The position numbers and the translations under genes were made by a program. From the NCBI RefSeq assembly GCF_900114475.1, contig NZ_FOTE01000021.1, positions 1 to 64,000 of the forward strand: DNA of 64,000 bases, read 5' to 3'. Numbering within the stretch: the first letter of the stretch is position 1; every line of letters begins with the position of its first letter. This document shows, one piece after another, positions 7,684 through 15,622 of this stretch. Below the pieces are notes generated by a model, which worked only from the letters and a program-made list of their open reading frames with translations, was not told the DNA's origin and made no database searches. Source of the stretch: Paenibacillus sp. 1_12 (GTDB lineage Bacteria > Bacillota > Bacilli > Paenibacillales > NBRC-103111).

Positions 7684-7791
7684 GTCTCCATACTGCAAAT
7701 CCAGAAAAACGAAAAGGAGCTTTGCCACTGAAGTATAGTGGCAAAGCTCCCTTTTGCGTTACACAGCATCGCCGCTGAGACGAAACAGCTC
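7684..7791. repeat. Dispersed repeat R3, hairpin half
   Basis: Begins at GTCTCCATACTGCAAATCC and lacks the GGCGACGAATTG core. The hairpin is perfect: GGAGCTTTGCCACT (7716-7729) pairs with AGTGGCAAAGCTCC (7737-7750) over a seven-base loop, flanked by AAAA on the left and TTTT on the right, so it can end transcription from both sides. Compared with R2, both arms changed together at several positions, which argues for selection on the pairing. The tail GCGTTACACAGCATCGCCGCTGAGAC is shared with R2. Confidence 0.8.
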
Positions 7792-8127
7792 TTACTTGTC
7801 TACGAATGCGGCGAAATCTTCGTGATTCGTACCGGCAATAACGACACCAGCGGCTTCCTCCTTGCTCTATCGTGAAGCTAATTTCCTGTACTCTTTCAGA
7901 AGCTCGACCTGGTATGGAAGAGCTTTTCGTTGAAGATCCGGTGTTCTAGTTCGTCAATGCCGTAGTTTTCGATATATCCTCGCTGCAATTCCTTGTTATT
8001 GCATTCCTTGGTTCGGTCACGACTGCCTCAGCGGTAAGTGACGTGCTTAATTTGTTGCGCAATGCTTGCGACTATTTCCTAATCGTTGGCAATCGTAGTA
8101 TATGATTTCACCAGCTCCTGGTAACCT
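7792..8127 (-). pseudogene. Degraded coding remnant converging on repeat R3
   Basis: Reading leftward from 8127 gives GYQELVKSYTTIAND, stop, EIVASIAQQIKHVTYR, stop, then a stretch containing RGYIENYGIDELEHRIFNEK, a one-base frameshift, PYQVELLKEYRKLASR, stop, and EEAAGVVIAGTNHEDFAAFV ending DK and TAA at 7792-7794. The conserved protein-like composition across three stops and a shift marks a dead gene. The same C-terminus (DGTKYEDFAAYV) appears on the minus strand of repeat R2. I do not recognise the family. The hairpin of R3 sits just beyond its stop codon as its terminator. Confidence 0.5.
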
Positions 8128-8185
8128 CCCAAATGTTACCTTCACAAGACAGACAAACAAGCAGTTTAAATAGGGTTAAAGAGAT

Positions 8186-8232
8186 TGATAATCATTATCA
8201 TTCATAGTATTATCATTAAGAATGATTATCAA
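8186..8232. promoter_or_regulatory. Fur boxes upstream of the FmdE/ABC operon
   Basis: TGATAATCATTATCA (8186-8200) is a perfect 7-1-7 palindrome identical to the Bacillus Fur consensus. A second AT-rich element, TATCATTAAGAATGATTATC (8211-8230), overlaps the space before the gene and looks like another Fur site. Both lie within 70 bases of the first start codon, so iron-loaded Fur should block transcription of the whole operon. Confidence 0.85.
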
Positions 8233-8251
8233 TTAAGGTGAGGTGTCGATC

Positions 8252-8776
8252 GTGTCAGTCATTAAAATAAAAGATCGTGGGGAAGTTTTGACGCTACAGT
8301 TCTCTGAGCTTCGTAACTATCATGGAAATCTAGCTTTGATGGCGATTGGTGTAGGTTTCCGTGTCGTACAGGCGGCGTTAGCTGAGCTATATAAAGAGGA
8401 AATTCCAGAACGCAGTAGTTTGTCTGTACATTCTGGTCATGCAGGACCAGGCTTTCGTGATGCGTTCGAATATACAACTCGGGCAGTGACACGCGGAGCT
8501 TATACGGTTGATGTTGATTATCCAGTGGCCCAATATGACCCGTACCGTCCTCAGTCCTATGCTTACGTGATCTCGAATTCACAGGGGGCATCGGTGGAAG
8601 TCGCATTGAAGCCAAACTTTTTACCTGCTGTGTTTTATGATTACTTGAAAAAAGGTAGAGAAGGAACGATGACTGAAGAAGATTCGGCAGCAAATACACA
8701 GCTTAAGGCTGATTTGTGTGAGAAGGCTTTGGCACTTCCACAGTCTGAGCTGCTGGAGGTCAAAAGACTTTCATGA
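8252..8776 (+). CDS. FmdE-like protein, first gene of an iron-regulated ABC operon
   Basis: A 174-residue soluble protein. LRNYHGNLALMAIGVGFRV and LSVHSGHAGPGFRDAFEYTT match the pattern of the FmdE domain (formylmethanofuran dehydrogenase subunit E-like), where a His near the start and a later region form a metal site; the cysteines and C-terminal zinc ribbon of archaeal FmdE are absent. GTG at 8252 lies eight bases after AAGGTGAGG; the GTG at 8243 falls inside that ribosome site and is less likely. It overlaps the next gene by four bases (ATGA). Context suggests handling of a metal or metal chelate after import, which is inference. Confidence 0.65.
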   Translation: MSVIKIKDRGEVLTLQFSELRNYHGNLALMAIGVGFRVVQAALAELYKEEIPERSSLSVHSGHAGPGFRDAFEYTTRAVTRGAYTVDVDYPVAQYDPYRPQSYAYVISNSQGASVEVALKPNFLPAVFYDYLKKGREGTMTEEDSAANTQLKADLCEKALALPQSELLEVKRLS

Positions 8777-9420
8777 GTCATACTGCAGTAGCGGATTTCC
8801 TTTTGTTAGATTCGGGTGCCAGTTTTAGCGAACAGACCGTTCGTGACGGACAAAATGATTTGAATACGAAGGTGCTTGATCAGTATGATTTTGCTTCGTA
8901 CGATTTACTTGGGGTGGGGCATAAGTTTTTAGTTATGGATGAATTCATTGATCAAGAATTAATGGCTGAAGAAAAGGAGCGCATTCAGGCATTTTTGGAT
9001 CAAGGAAATATATTGTTTTTTAGCGGACATTTATTCCGTTACTGGATTCCGGGCGCATCTTTATTTGTTCCGAAAACCATTCATTCATATCGTGATTATA
9101 GGGTGACAGTGCTTGATCATCCGATTTTTGAAGGTGTGCTGTCAGATGACATTACATACAACAAAGGAGTGGCTGGGTTTTTCAGCCGTGGGCATCATCC
9201 GATTCCTGATGGAGCAGAAGTGCTGCTACGACTTGCAGGAGATGAGCCGATTACGTATATCGATCGTTTAAGCAGTCGAGGGACGATTGTTGTGCATGCG
9301 GGCCGCAATCTTTTAAAGTATCGTCACAAAACGAATAGTGCGGGCCGCATCGGAGAACAGTTTCAACGCTTTCTCTATGAAGAGCATCAAACACTCCACC
9401 AGCGGAGGGCACAAAGATGA
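8773..9420 (+). CDS. Glutamine-amidotransferase-like protein 1, function unknown
   Basis: A 215-residue soluble protein with a flavodoxin-like/class I GATase-like layout: a strand-turn start, then YDLLGVGHKFLVM, an AFLDQGNILFFSGHLFRYWIPG segment, a buried VTVLDHPIFEGV and a late SRGTIVVHAGRN. The usual nucleophile Cys of GATases is not evident; the residues after ILFFSGH are not Cys. The next gene shares the same organisation (YDV, FLNSGKTVVAFG, GTLVLTT), so the two arose by duplication. Start ATG at 8773 overlaps the previous stop and its own stop overlaps the next start, so the trio is translationally coupled. A catalytic role is uncertain; it may bind ligand. Confidence 0.6.
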   Translation: MSHTAVADFLLLDSGASFSEQTVRDGQNDLNTKVLDQYDFASYDLLGVGHKFLVMDEFIDQELMAEEKERIQAFLDQGNILFFSGHLFRYWIPGASLFVPKTIHSYRDYRVTVLDHPIFEGVLSDDITYNKGVAGFFSRGHHPIPDGAEVLLRLAGDEPITYIDRLSSRGTIVVHAGRNLLKYRHKTNSAGRIGEQFQRFLYEEHQTLHQRRAQR

Positions 9421-10022
9421 GAAAGATAGCGGTTCTCTATTCAGGCAGCTCGCATCAACACCGTTCTTTTACAGAACCGAAATATAAACAGTATATAGCT
9501 GAATTATTGTATTTACCCAAGCTTGCAGCTACAGACCTGGATACGTTTGATGTGTTAATCGTTTCTTCACAGCTTCATCAGGGGCAGGTTACGCGTCATC
9601 TGGATCAAATTCATGCTTTTCTGAACAGCGGAAAAACAGTGGTTGCTTTTGGTGCTCAGCATCAAAGCTGGTTTCCGGGTCATCGCTGGGAGTCTCGTCC
9701 CACAAATTTTTGGTGGTGGCTTGAGCCTAGTGCCAAAAGTGGCCTTGTACTGACAAAGCCCGAACACGATCTATTCCGTTATATTCAGCTTGAAGATGCA
9801 ACTTGGCATTATCATGGCGTATTTTTCCCTGAGCAGGAAGTGGAGTCACTTATTGAGATTGAGAATGACGGTTCGATTATGTATGTGGACAAGAAAAGTA
9901 CGCAGGGTACGCTGGTCTTAACAACGCTTGATCCTGAGTATCATTATGGTTCGTATTTTATGCCCGCGACCGAACAATTTTTAGACGGATTTTTGCCATG
10001 GTTGGCGAATGGGCACATTTAG
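9417..10022 (+). CDS. Glutamine-amidotransferase-like protein 2, function unknown
   Basis: A 201-residue soluble protein, paralogous to its upstream neighbour. It starts MRKIAVLYSGSSHQHRSF, then TFDVLIVSSQLHQGQVTRHL, FLNSGKTVVAFGAQHQSWFPG and a tryptophan-rich FWWWLEPSAKSG, ending with GTLVLTTLDPEYHYGS. The fold resembles ThuA/GATase-like proteins that bind small ligands, but the Cys nucleophile is lacking: AFGAQ replaces the nucleophile elbow. The Trp/His-rich surface could hold an aromatic ligand or metal chelate. It overlaps the preceding gene by four bases and is followed after 60 bases by the transporter genes with their own Fur-like site. Confidence 0.6.
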   Translation: MRKIAVLYSGSSHQHRSFTEPKYKQYIAELLYLPKLAATDLDTFDVLIVSSQLHQGQVTRHLDQIHAFLNSGKTVVAFGAQHQSWFPGHRWESRPTNFWWWLEPSAKSGLVLTKPEHDLFRYIQLEDATWHYHGVFFPEQEVESLIEIENDGSIMYVDKKSTQGTLVLTTLDPEYHYGSYFMPATEQFLDGFLPWLANGHI

Positions 10023-10042
10023 TGTCCATTCGTGTACTGAAT

Positions 10043-10057
10043 TGAGAATGATAATCA
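10043..10057. promoter_or_regulatory. Second Fur-like box inside the operon
   Basis: TGAGAATGATAATCA matches the 7-1-7 Fur consensus TGATAATNATTATCA at 13 of 15 positions. It lies 25 bases before the start of the binding-protein gene, pointing to an internal iron-responsive promoter for the transporter genes. Confidence 0.65.
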
Positions 10058-10081
10058 ATCACAAGGGGGAAAAGGAAAGAA

Positions 10082-11731
10082 ATGAAGAAGATGCAAAAAA
10101 CAATGGCGTTGATGATGCTAAGCTTGATCATACTCCTTACAGGATGCATGGGGGGAAATGGTGCAAGCAGCTCGACTACTAGTGATTCACAGCCTAAAAG
10201 CCCACAAGCTGCTACTGATGCGGCTCTTCCGGCGGCAACGGTTCCAATAGTAAATATTTTGAAAATTGCTGGCAGCAACAACGGCTATCCATCTCCATTT
10301 GCTTTTAGTTCATCGGGTCCTTTCGGATATTTAAGAAATTCATTGATTTTCGATACATTGACTTGGAAAGATGATACAGGTGTTATTCCATGGCTCGCAA
10401 AATCATGGGAACTAACGAACGACGGGCTTACCTATACGTTCAATTTGGAAAACAACGTGAAGTGGCATGACGGTAAAGCATTTACTGCAGACGATGTTGT
10501 GTTCAGCTTCAATTACTATAAAACTTACCCGTTTAATTGGAACGGTGACATCAGCCAAATTAAAAGTGTGGAAAAAATTAATGATCTGACAGTAGCGTTT
10601 CATCTGAAAAATAAATATGCGCCATTCCTTAGTGATTTGGTTGGTATAGTACCGATCATTCCTAAACATGGATGGGAAAAAGTAACCAAGCCGATAGAAT
10701 TCCGCGATGATGCAGCTTTGATCGGAACAGGTCCATACAAGCTGAAAAAATATGATTCTGCTTCTGGACAATATTTGTATGAGGCTAACGATAATTTCTT
10801 TAAAGGCCAAGTAATAGTCAAAGAAATAGCCTTCGTGTCGGCGTCCAATAAATTGCTTGCTATGCAAAACGGCGAGATCGATGAAACGTATACTTCAAAC
10901 TATGCCGATGTTCTATCAGCTGAAAAAGCAGGTTTTAAAACGATTAAAAGTGAACCGACCGGTAGCGTAGTAAGGATTTCTTTTAATATGGATCATGCTA
11001 AGCTTGGGGACAAACGGTTACGTCAAGCGATTGCGTATGCACTGAATCGTGAAGAAATTTCAGGTAAAATAACAGGCGGCAAGCCGATGGTAGGTAATGC
11101 CGGTGTTGTGCCGACTGATTCAACTTGGTACAACAAAAATGTTAAGCAATATGCTTATGATCCTGCTCAAGCTGAGAAATTATTGGATGAGCTTGGATAT
11201 AAGAAAAATGCGAATGGTGTTCGTGAAGATTTGAAATTAAATTTGATGACCTCTTCAACCATGCAGGATGCAACCATGATGAAAGAAATGCTGAAAAAGG
11301 TTGGCATCGAATTAAACCTTGTACAGCTTGATTCCGCTGCTTTTGCTGTCGCATTAGGCGAAAACAATTATGATATTGCTTTGACAGGTCATATCGGAGC
11401 TAGTGGTGATCCAGATTATTTACGTCTATGGTTTTCCGGTCAAGCTGCGAATATGTGGTCTTCACGCGGAAAAAGCTTGAAGCTTGATGAGTTCCATAAG
11501 CTTGCTGAAAAGCAAATGCAGGAGCTTAATGAAGGGAAACGTCATGAAATTGTAAACCAAATGCAAGATATTCTTGCTGAAGAACTGCCTACTCTCGTTC
11601 TTTATCATCGCCCATTCTATGACATTCATAATGCCGCAACATTCGATCGATGGAAAAATACTTCCGGCGGGATAGCTGATGGTATGCCGCTATGGGAAAA
11701 CAAGGTGTTCCTAGTTAATGTTAAAAAATAA
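10082..11731 (+). CDS. Opp/Dpp/Nik-type ABC transporter substrate-binding lipoprotein
   Basis: A 549-residue SBP family 5 protein. The signal peptide ends in LIILLTGC, with Cys22 as the lipidation site, so it is anchored outside the membrane. KSWELTNDGLTYTFNLENN, VKWHDGKAFTADDVVFSFNY and the C-terminal EELPTLVLYH are hallmarks of peptide/nickel-binding proteins. Fur boxes at 8186 and 10043 suggest the ligand is a metal chelate, opine or siderophore-like compound rather than a nutrient peptide; NikA and CntA of the same family are precedents. The stop overlaps the permease start by 14 bases. Confidence 0.88.
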   Translation: MKKMQKTMALMMLSLIILLTGCMGGNGASSSTTSDSQPKSPQAATDAALPAATVPIVNILKIAGSNNGYPSPFAFSSSGPFGYLRNSLIFDTLTWKDDTGVIPWLAKSWELTNDGLTYTFNLENNVKWHDGKAFTADDVVFSFNYYKTYPFNWNGDISQIKSVEKINDLTVAFHLKNKYAPFLSDLVGIVPIIPKHGWEKVTKPIEFRDDAALIGTGPYKLKKYDSASGQYLYEANDNFFKGQVIVKEIAFVSASNKLLAMQNGEIDETYTSNYADVLSAEKAGFKTIKSEPTGSVVRISFNMDHAKLGDKRLRQAIAYALNREEISGKITGGKPMVGNAGVVPTDSTWYNKNVKQYAYDPAQAEKLLDELGYKKNANGVREDLKLNLMTSSTMQDATMMKEMLKKVGIELNLVQLDSAAFAVALGENNYDIALTGHIGASGDPDYLRLWFSGQAANMWSSRGKSLKLDEFHKLAEKQMQELNEGKRHEIVNQMQDILAEELPTLVLYHRPFYDIHNAATFDRWKNTSGGIADGMPLWENKVFLVNVKK

Positions 11732-12716
11732 TAAATACAGTTCATACCTGCTCGTTTTGGTATTCGTATTGTTATTGAACTTCTGGCTTCCTCGGCTTTT
11801 GCCGGGGGGGCCCGTTGAATATATTATGGGTGGCGGCGAAGACGGCGTCGTGTTTTTGACGGAAGCACAGAAGGCGGCAATGCTGGAATATTATCATTTG
11901 GATGATTCTGTTGGCACACAGTTTATGAAATATTTGAAAGGTATTTTTACGTTTGATTTTGGCTTGTCGATCAATTATAAAGCGCCTGTGTACGCTATTA
12001 TTATAGAGCGCTTGCCTTGGACCTTATGTATTGTGGGAATTGCAAGCGTTTTTTCGATTATTATCGGTTTGCTGGCAGGTCTTTATTCTGCGTGGCGGTA
12101 TCCAGGTAAAATGGATCGCAGCTTGTTTTTGTCCATGCTTAGCTTGAGTACGATTCCTGAGTTTTTAATTGGTATGGTTTTATTAATTTCAATGTCAGTA
12201 AAGCTTAAATGGTTTCCGCTGAGCGGTGCTCAAACAGCATTTTTACGCTCTGATTTATGGATAGATCATGTGACGGATATCGTTCGCCATGCTGTACTGC
12301 CTGCGCTTACGCTTACCATAGGAAGTCTGGCAGGAATGTATTTGCTTATGCGTAATGAGGCTATCCGTGTTCGTAATGAACCGTACACTGAATTTGCCTC
12401 GGCAAAGGGTATAGGTTGGCAAGGAATCATGTTCAAACATATTGCCCGCAACGCTGCACTGCCGCTTGTAACGATGATTATTATTCGTATGGGAGCGCTG
12501 ATGGCTGGCTCTATTATTGTGGAAACCGTGTTTGCTTACCCGGGTGTAGGCAAGCTGCTTCAAGAGGCGATTCTTGGTCGGGATTACCCGTTGCTGCACG
12601 GATTGTTTTTAATGATGACGCTATTTGTGCTTCTTCTTAATTTTATTGCGGATATGATGTACCCTTATCTGGATCCACGGATTCGGACCGCTGTGAAAAG
12701 AGGTGCGAGAGGATGA
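11718..12716 (+). CDS. ABC permease, DppB/NikB family
   Basis: A 332-residue inner-membrane protein with about six membrane segments. It carries the family start LPRLLPGGPVEYIMGG, the FDFGLSINYKAPV segment and the cytoplasmic EAA loop (EFASAKGIGWQGIMFKHIARNAALP) that contacts the ATPases. It should pair with the permease half of the next, fused protein to form the channel. Start ATG 11718 lies inside the end of the SBP gene; the stop overlaps the next start in ATGA. Confidence 0.9.
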   Translation: MLKNNKYSSYLLVLVFVLLLNFWLPRLLPGGPVEYIMGGGEDGVVFLTEAQKAAMLEYYHLDDSVGTQFMKYLKGIFTFDFGLSINYKAPVYAIIIERLPWTLCIVGIASVFSIIIGLLAGLYSAWRYPGKMDRSLFLSMLSLSTIPEFLIGMVLLISMSVKLKWFPLSGAQTAFLRSDLWIDHVTDIVRHAVLPALTLTIGSLAGMYLLMRNEAIRVRNEPYTEFASAKGIGWQGIMFKHIARNAALPLVTMIIIRMGALMAGSIIVETVFAYPGVGKLLQEAILGRDYPLLHGLFLMMTLFVLLLNFIADMMYPYLDPRIRTAVKRGARG

Positions 12717-14371
12717 AGCTAACCGGATCTCAGCGTGTTGGTGTATGGTTATTTGGTATTTTTGTTATGGTCGCCTTATTTGGACCCATTATCAGTACTA
12801 CCTCGCCTTTTACGATAGATGCGGACAGGTTATTGCCTCCATCTAAACAATACTGGCTGGGTACGAATACAATTGGACAGGACATTTTCAGTCAGCTTGT
12901 GCATGGTGCCAGAACGACTTTGTATATTGGTTTAATGGTTACGATCATCAGCACGATGTTAAGTGCTAGCTTGGGTCTACTTGCGGGCTACTCGAAAAGA
13001 TTGGACCCCTTGTTAAACGGCATAGCCAATATGCTGTTAGTTCTTCCTTCTTTGCTGCTTATTTTAATTGTTGCTTCTTTTACGGGAGGCAGTACGTGGC
13101 AATTAATTTTAACGCTCGGTTTGCTAACGTGGCCGGGATATATGAAGCTGATTCGAGCTTCTGTGTTATCGCTGAAGGAAAGGGAATTTGTCAAAGCAGC
13201 CCAGCTATATAACGGGAAGACAGCTTACATCTTAGTTCATCATCTGCTTCCGTTTATTTGGCCTCTTGTGCGGACAAAGTTTATTCTTTCGTTTCGTTCT
13301 GCTGTAGCTATGGAAGCAAGCTTGTCTTTTCTTGGTATTGGTAATCCAAGCACCATATCATGGGGGAAAATGCTTCAAGATGCGTTCGCACGTACACAAA
13401 CCTTTATTACGGATGCATGGCTATGGATGATTGTTCCGCCTGCGATTGCCATTCTTATTGTCACCATTGCGCTTGCGTTGGTCGGAGAGAGCAAAATGAC
13501 GGGAAATCGATTTGCAGCTAAGCTGAATCGAAAAGAAAGTCGTGTTGTACCGGTGAAAGCAATGGAGCAGCAAATAGGCTGTGAAAAATCTTCTGTTAAA
13601 GGAGTATCCCTTGGATGTCATTTGGCGGATGCTGGTGAGCAGCCACCTGCGATTGTCGTCCGTGATTTAAAAGTAACGTATGACGAAAAACACATTATTT
13701 ATCCGATCTCATTTGAAGTGAAGCAGGGGAGTATCACATCCTTGGTTGGAGAATCAGGGTCAGGCAAAACGACAATGGCCCGAACTATTTATGGACTTGT
13801 GCCACATGAATCGGTGAACGGCACCGTTATGATTGATGGTCACCCTATTTATATGGATGGTGAACCGTGTACGATGCAGCGATGGGTGGATGCTGCTTAT
13901 ATTTTTCAGGATCCAAGGAACAGCTTTAATCCGATTATGACGATTGGCCAGCAGTTTTATGAAACGATGCGCTTGCAAACAGGCAAGGATCAGAAACAAG
14001 CTGCGGCGATTGCTGCGTTGGCAGAGGTACAGCTTGAAGCTCATGTCATGTCTTTATATCCTCATGAATTAAGCGGCGGCATGCTAAGCAGAGCATTGAT
14101 AGCACTAGCACTTGTGAATAAGCCAAAGGTGTTAATTGCGGACGAACCTACAGGAGCATTGGATCCGATTGTTAAAAGAGAAGTGTTCGACCTGCTAGTC
14201 AGTAAAGTGAAGGAGTATCGTATGACGCTGCTATTAATCACGCATGATATTCCTGCAGCGCTGCATATTTCCGATGATATCATCGTTCTTCAGGATGGCA
14301 TGCAGGTACAGGGCGAACAGAAGCAGCACTATTTAAGCAAAGGTAAGCAGCGTTATCATCAATTTGTATAA
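12713..14371 (+). CDS. Fused ABC permease (DppC/NikC) and ATPase (DppD/NikD)
   Basis: A 552-residue fusion. Residues 1-265 are a DppC-type permease (WLGTNTIGQDIFSQLVHGAR; EAA loop EFVKAAQLYNGKTAYILVHH; AMEASLSFLGIGNP). A linker of about 40 residues leads to an ABC ATPase with Walker A GESGSGKT (346-353), Q-loop FQDPRNSFNP, signature LSGGM near 452, and ADEPTGALDP. In most relatives these are two genes. AAAGGAG at 13598-13604, inside the linker code, looks like a relic ribosome site, but no in-frame start follows at a good distance. Permease and ATPase should be stoichiometric in this transporter. The frame is intact; nothing suggests a sequencing artefact, though an assembly check would settle it. 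Confidence 0.88.
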   Translation: MKLTGSQRVGVWLFGIFVMVALFGPIISTTSPFTIDADRLLPPSKQYWLGTNTIGQDIFSQLVHGARTTLYIGLMVTIISTMLSASLGLLAGYSKRLDPLLNGIANMLLVLPSLLLILIVASFTGGSTWQLILTLGLLTWPGYMKLIRASVLSLKEREFVKAAQLYNGKTAYILVHHLLPFIWPLVRTKFILSFRSAVAMEASLSFLGIGNPSTISWGKMLQDAFARTQTFITDAWLWMIVPPAIAILIVTIALALVGESKMTGNRFAAKLNRKESRVVPVKAMEQQIGCEKSSVKGVSLGCHLADAGEQPPAIVVRDLKVTYDEKHIIYPISFEVKQGSITSLVGESGSGKTTMARTIYGLVPHESVNGTVMIDGHPIYMDGEPCTMQRWVDAAYIFQDPRNSFNPIMTIGQQFYETMRLQTGKDQKQAAAIAALAEVQLEAHVMSLYPHELSGGMLSRALIALALVNKPKVLIADEPTGALDPIVKREVFDLLVSKVKEYRMTLLLITHDIPAALHISDDIIVLQDGMQVQGEQKQHYLSKGKQRYHQFV

Positions 14372-14383
14372 CGGGAGGCTCAG

Positions 14384-15148
14384 TTGCAAGTGAGCGCATT
14401 GTTACGTGTAGAAAAGGTGTCCAAACATTTTACTGGGAGCCAAAAGGGGAAAACCATCAAAGCCGTAGATGAAGTTTCTTTAACGTTACAGCAAAATGAA
14501 ATATTTGCACTGATTGGAGAGAGCGGTTCAGGCAAGTCAACATTGGCTGAGTTGATTGCCCACTTGCAGCAGCCAACAAGCGGCTTGATCACGTGGGCAG
14601 AAGATCTTCAAGTTCCAAAGAAGGAGACGCCAACTTCACTCATTCAGCTTATTTTCCAAAACCCTGATCGTTCAATGAATCCCTATTGGCGTGTAAAAGA
14701 TATTATTACGGAGCCGCTGCGCTTGAGCGGATATCCTAAGAAAAAAGCATACGTTCATGCTGAGGAGCTGCTTACCAAGGTGAAACTGTCCGCTGAGTTT
14801 TTGGAACGTTATCCTTCGGAATGCTCTGGGGGACAAAAGCAGCGGATCGCGGTAGCAAGGGCGCTTTCCATGTCGCCGCTTTTGCTTGTTGCTGATGAGA
14901 TTACATCGGCATTAGATCCGACCATAGAAGATGAGATGCTGCAGCTCCTGTTATCCATAAAGCGATCTGAAGGAATGTCCATCCTGTATATTACGCATAG
15001 ACTTGAAACGATTTCAGGATTTGCTGATCATGTTGCTGTGATGAAAAACGGAGTTATTCAAGAGATGGGCGACACAAGAACTGTTCTTACCGAGCCGAAG
15101 TCGGATTATACAAAAGCATTGCTGAAGGCAGCATCTTTTGGTTCCTGA
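14384..15148 (+). CDS. ABC transporter ATPase, DppF/NikE family
   Basis: A 254-residue cytoplasmic ATPase: Walker A GESGSGKST near residue 45, Q-loop IFQNPDRSMNPYW, signature SGGQKQRIAVARAL, Walker B LLVADEITSALDP and the switch His in YITHRL. It forms the second ATP-binding subunit next to the ATPase half of the fusion. TTG at 14384 lies five bases after GGGAGG; a GTG two codons later is possible. This is the last gene of the Fur-boxed operon. The C-terminal oligopeptide-family extension is short. Confidence 0.9.
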   Translation: MQVSALLRVEKVSKHFTGSQKGKTIKAVDEVSLTLQQNEIFALIGESGSGKSTLAELIAHLQQPTSGLITWAEDLQVPKKETPTSLIQLIFQNPDRSMNPYWRVKDIITEPLRLSGYPKKKAYVHAEELLTKVKLSAEFLERYPSECSGGQKQRIAVARALSMSPLLLVADEITSALDPTIEDEMLQLLLSIKRSEGMSILYITHRLETISGFADHVAVMKNGVIQEMGDTRTVLTEPKSDYTKALLKAASFGS

Positions 15149-15155
15149 TGGGAAT

Positions 15156-15400
15156 GATGTTGTTGACACGATCTGAGGCGTAGGTGGGTTTGAGTATGTC
15201 TACACAAATACTATGGATGCGATTCATCTCGGTAGCTTTCTTCTAGAGAAATTTCAGGTAGAAATCGGCAGTATGGATTATGGTATGGACATTGACGGAA
15301 TTATCGGCTTTGATTTTATGATGCCAACAGGACTTGTGATTGAAACCAAGTTGATAGCAGGTGGCGACGAATTGTGGATTTACTCCGCCAAGCCACGTCC
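15156..15400 (+). pseudogene. Broken retropepsin-like protease, second copy
   Basis: The frame reads DVVDTI, a TGA at 15174-15176, then GVGGFEYVYTNTMDAIHLGS and FQVEIGSMDYGMDIDGIIGF. This lines up with the intact protease at 5006 from its HGVGG onward (IEIGVMDYGIDIQGIIGFDF), with the stop at the place of the His. The N-terminal half with the catalytic DTGS is missing. After the homology the frame runs into repeat copy R4. The downstream part stays open to 15473, so a short product from ATG 15213 is possible, but it would have no active site. Confidence 0.75.
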
Positions 15401-15434
15401 ATGGAAAAAATCGCTCTTGAAGCGGTTTTTTTAC
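15362..15434 (+). repeat. Dispersed repeat R4 with terminator hairpin
   Basis: Core GGCGACGAATTGTGGATTT (15363-15381) is identical to R2 over 19 bases. A different hairpin follows: AAAAAATCGCT (15405-15415) with AGCGGTTTTTT (15421-15431), then TT, a good intrinsic terminator. The core is read through by the broken protease frame, so the pseudogene and repeat are joined as in the 5006-5460 region. Confidence 0.7.
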
Positions 15435-15622
15435 ATTTTATGGGACACTACAAAAAACTTTCTTTTGTGTTAAGGTCAGGGACGGGGCTGGGCTGGGCAA
15501 CTAGGCGTTGGATGAACACTGCTCCGCTGAATCCTGGCTAAAAATCCATATTTTCGATATTCTTCTTATTAGAGAAACATGATATCCTCGAATGACAGAA
15601 TAATTGGGATAAGGTGGATTGT

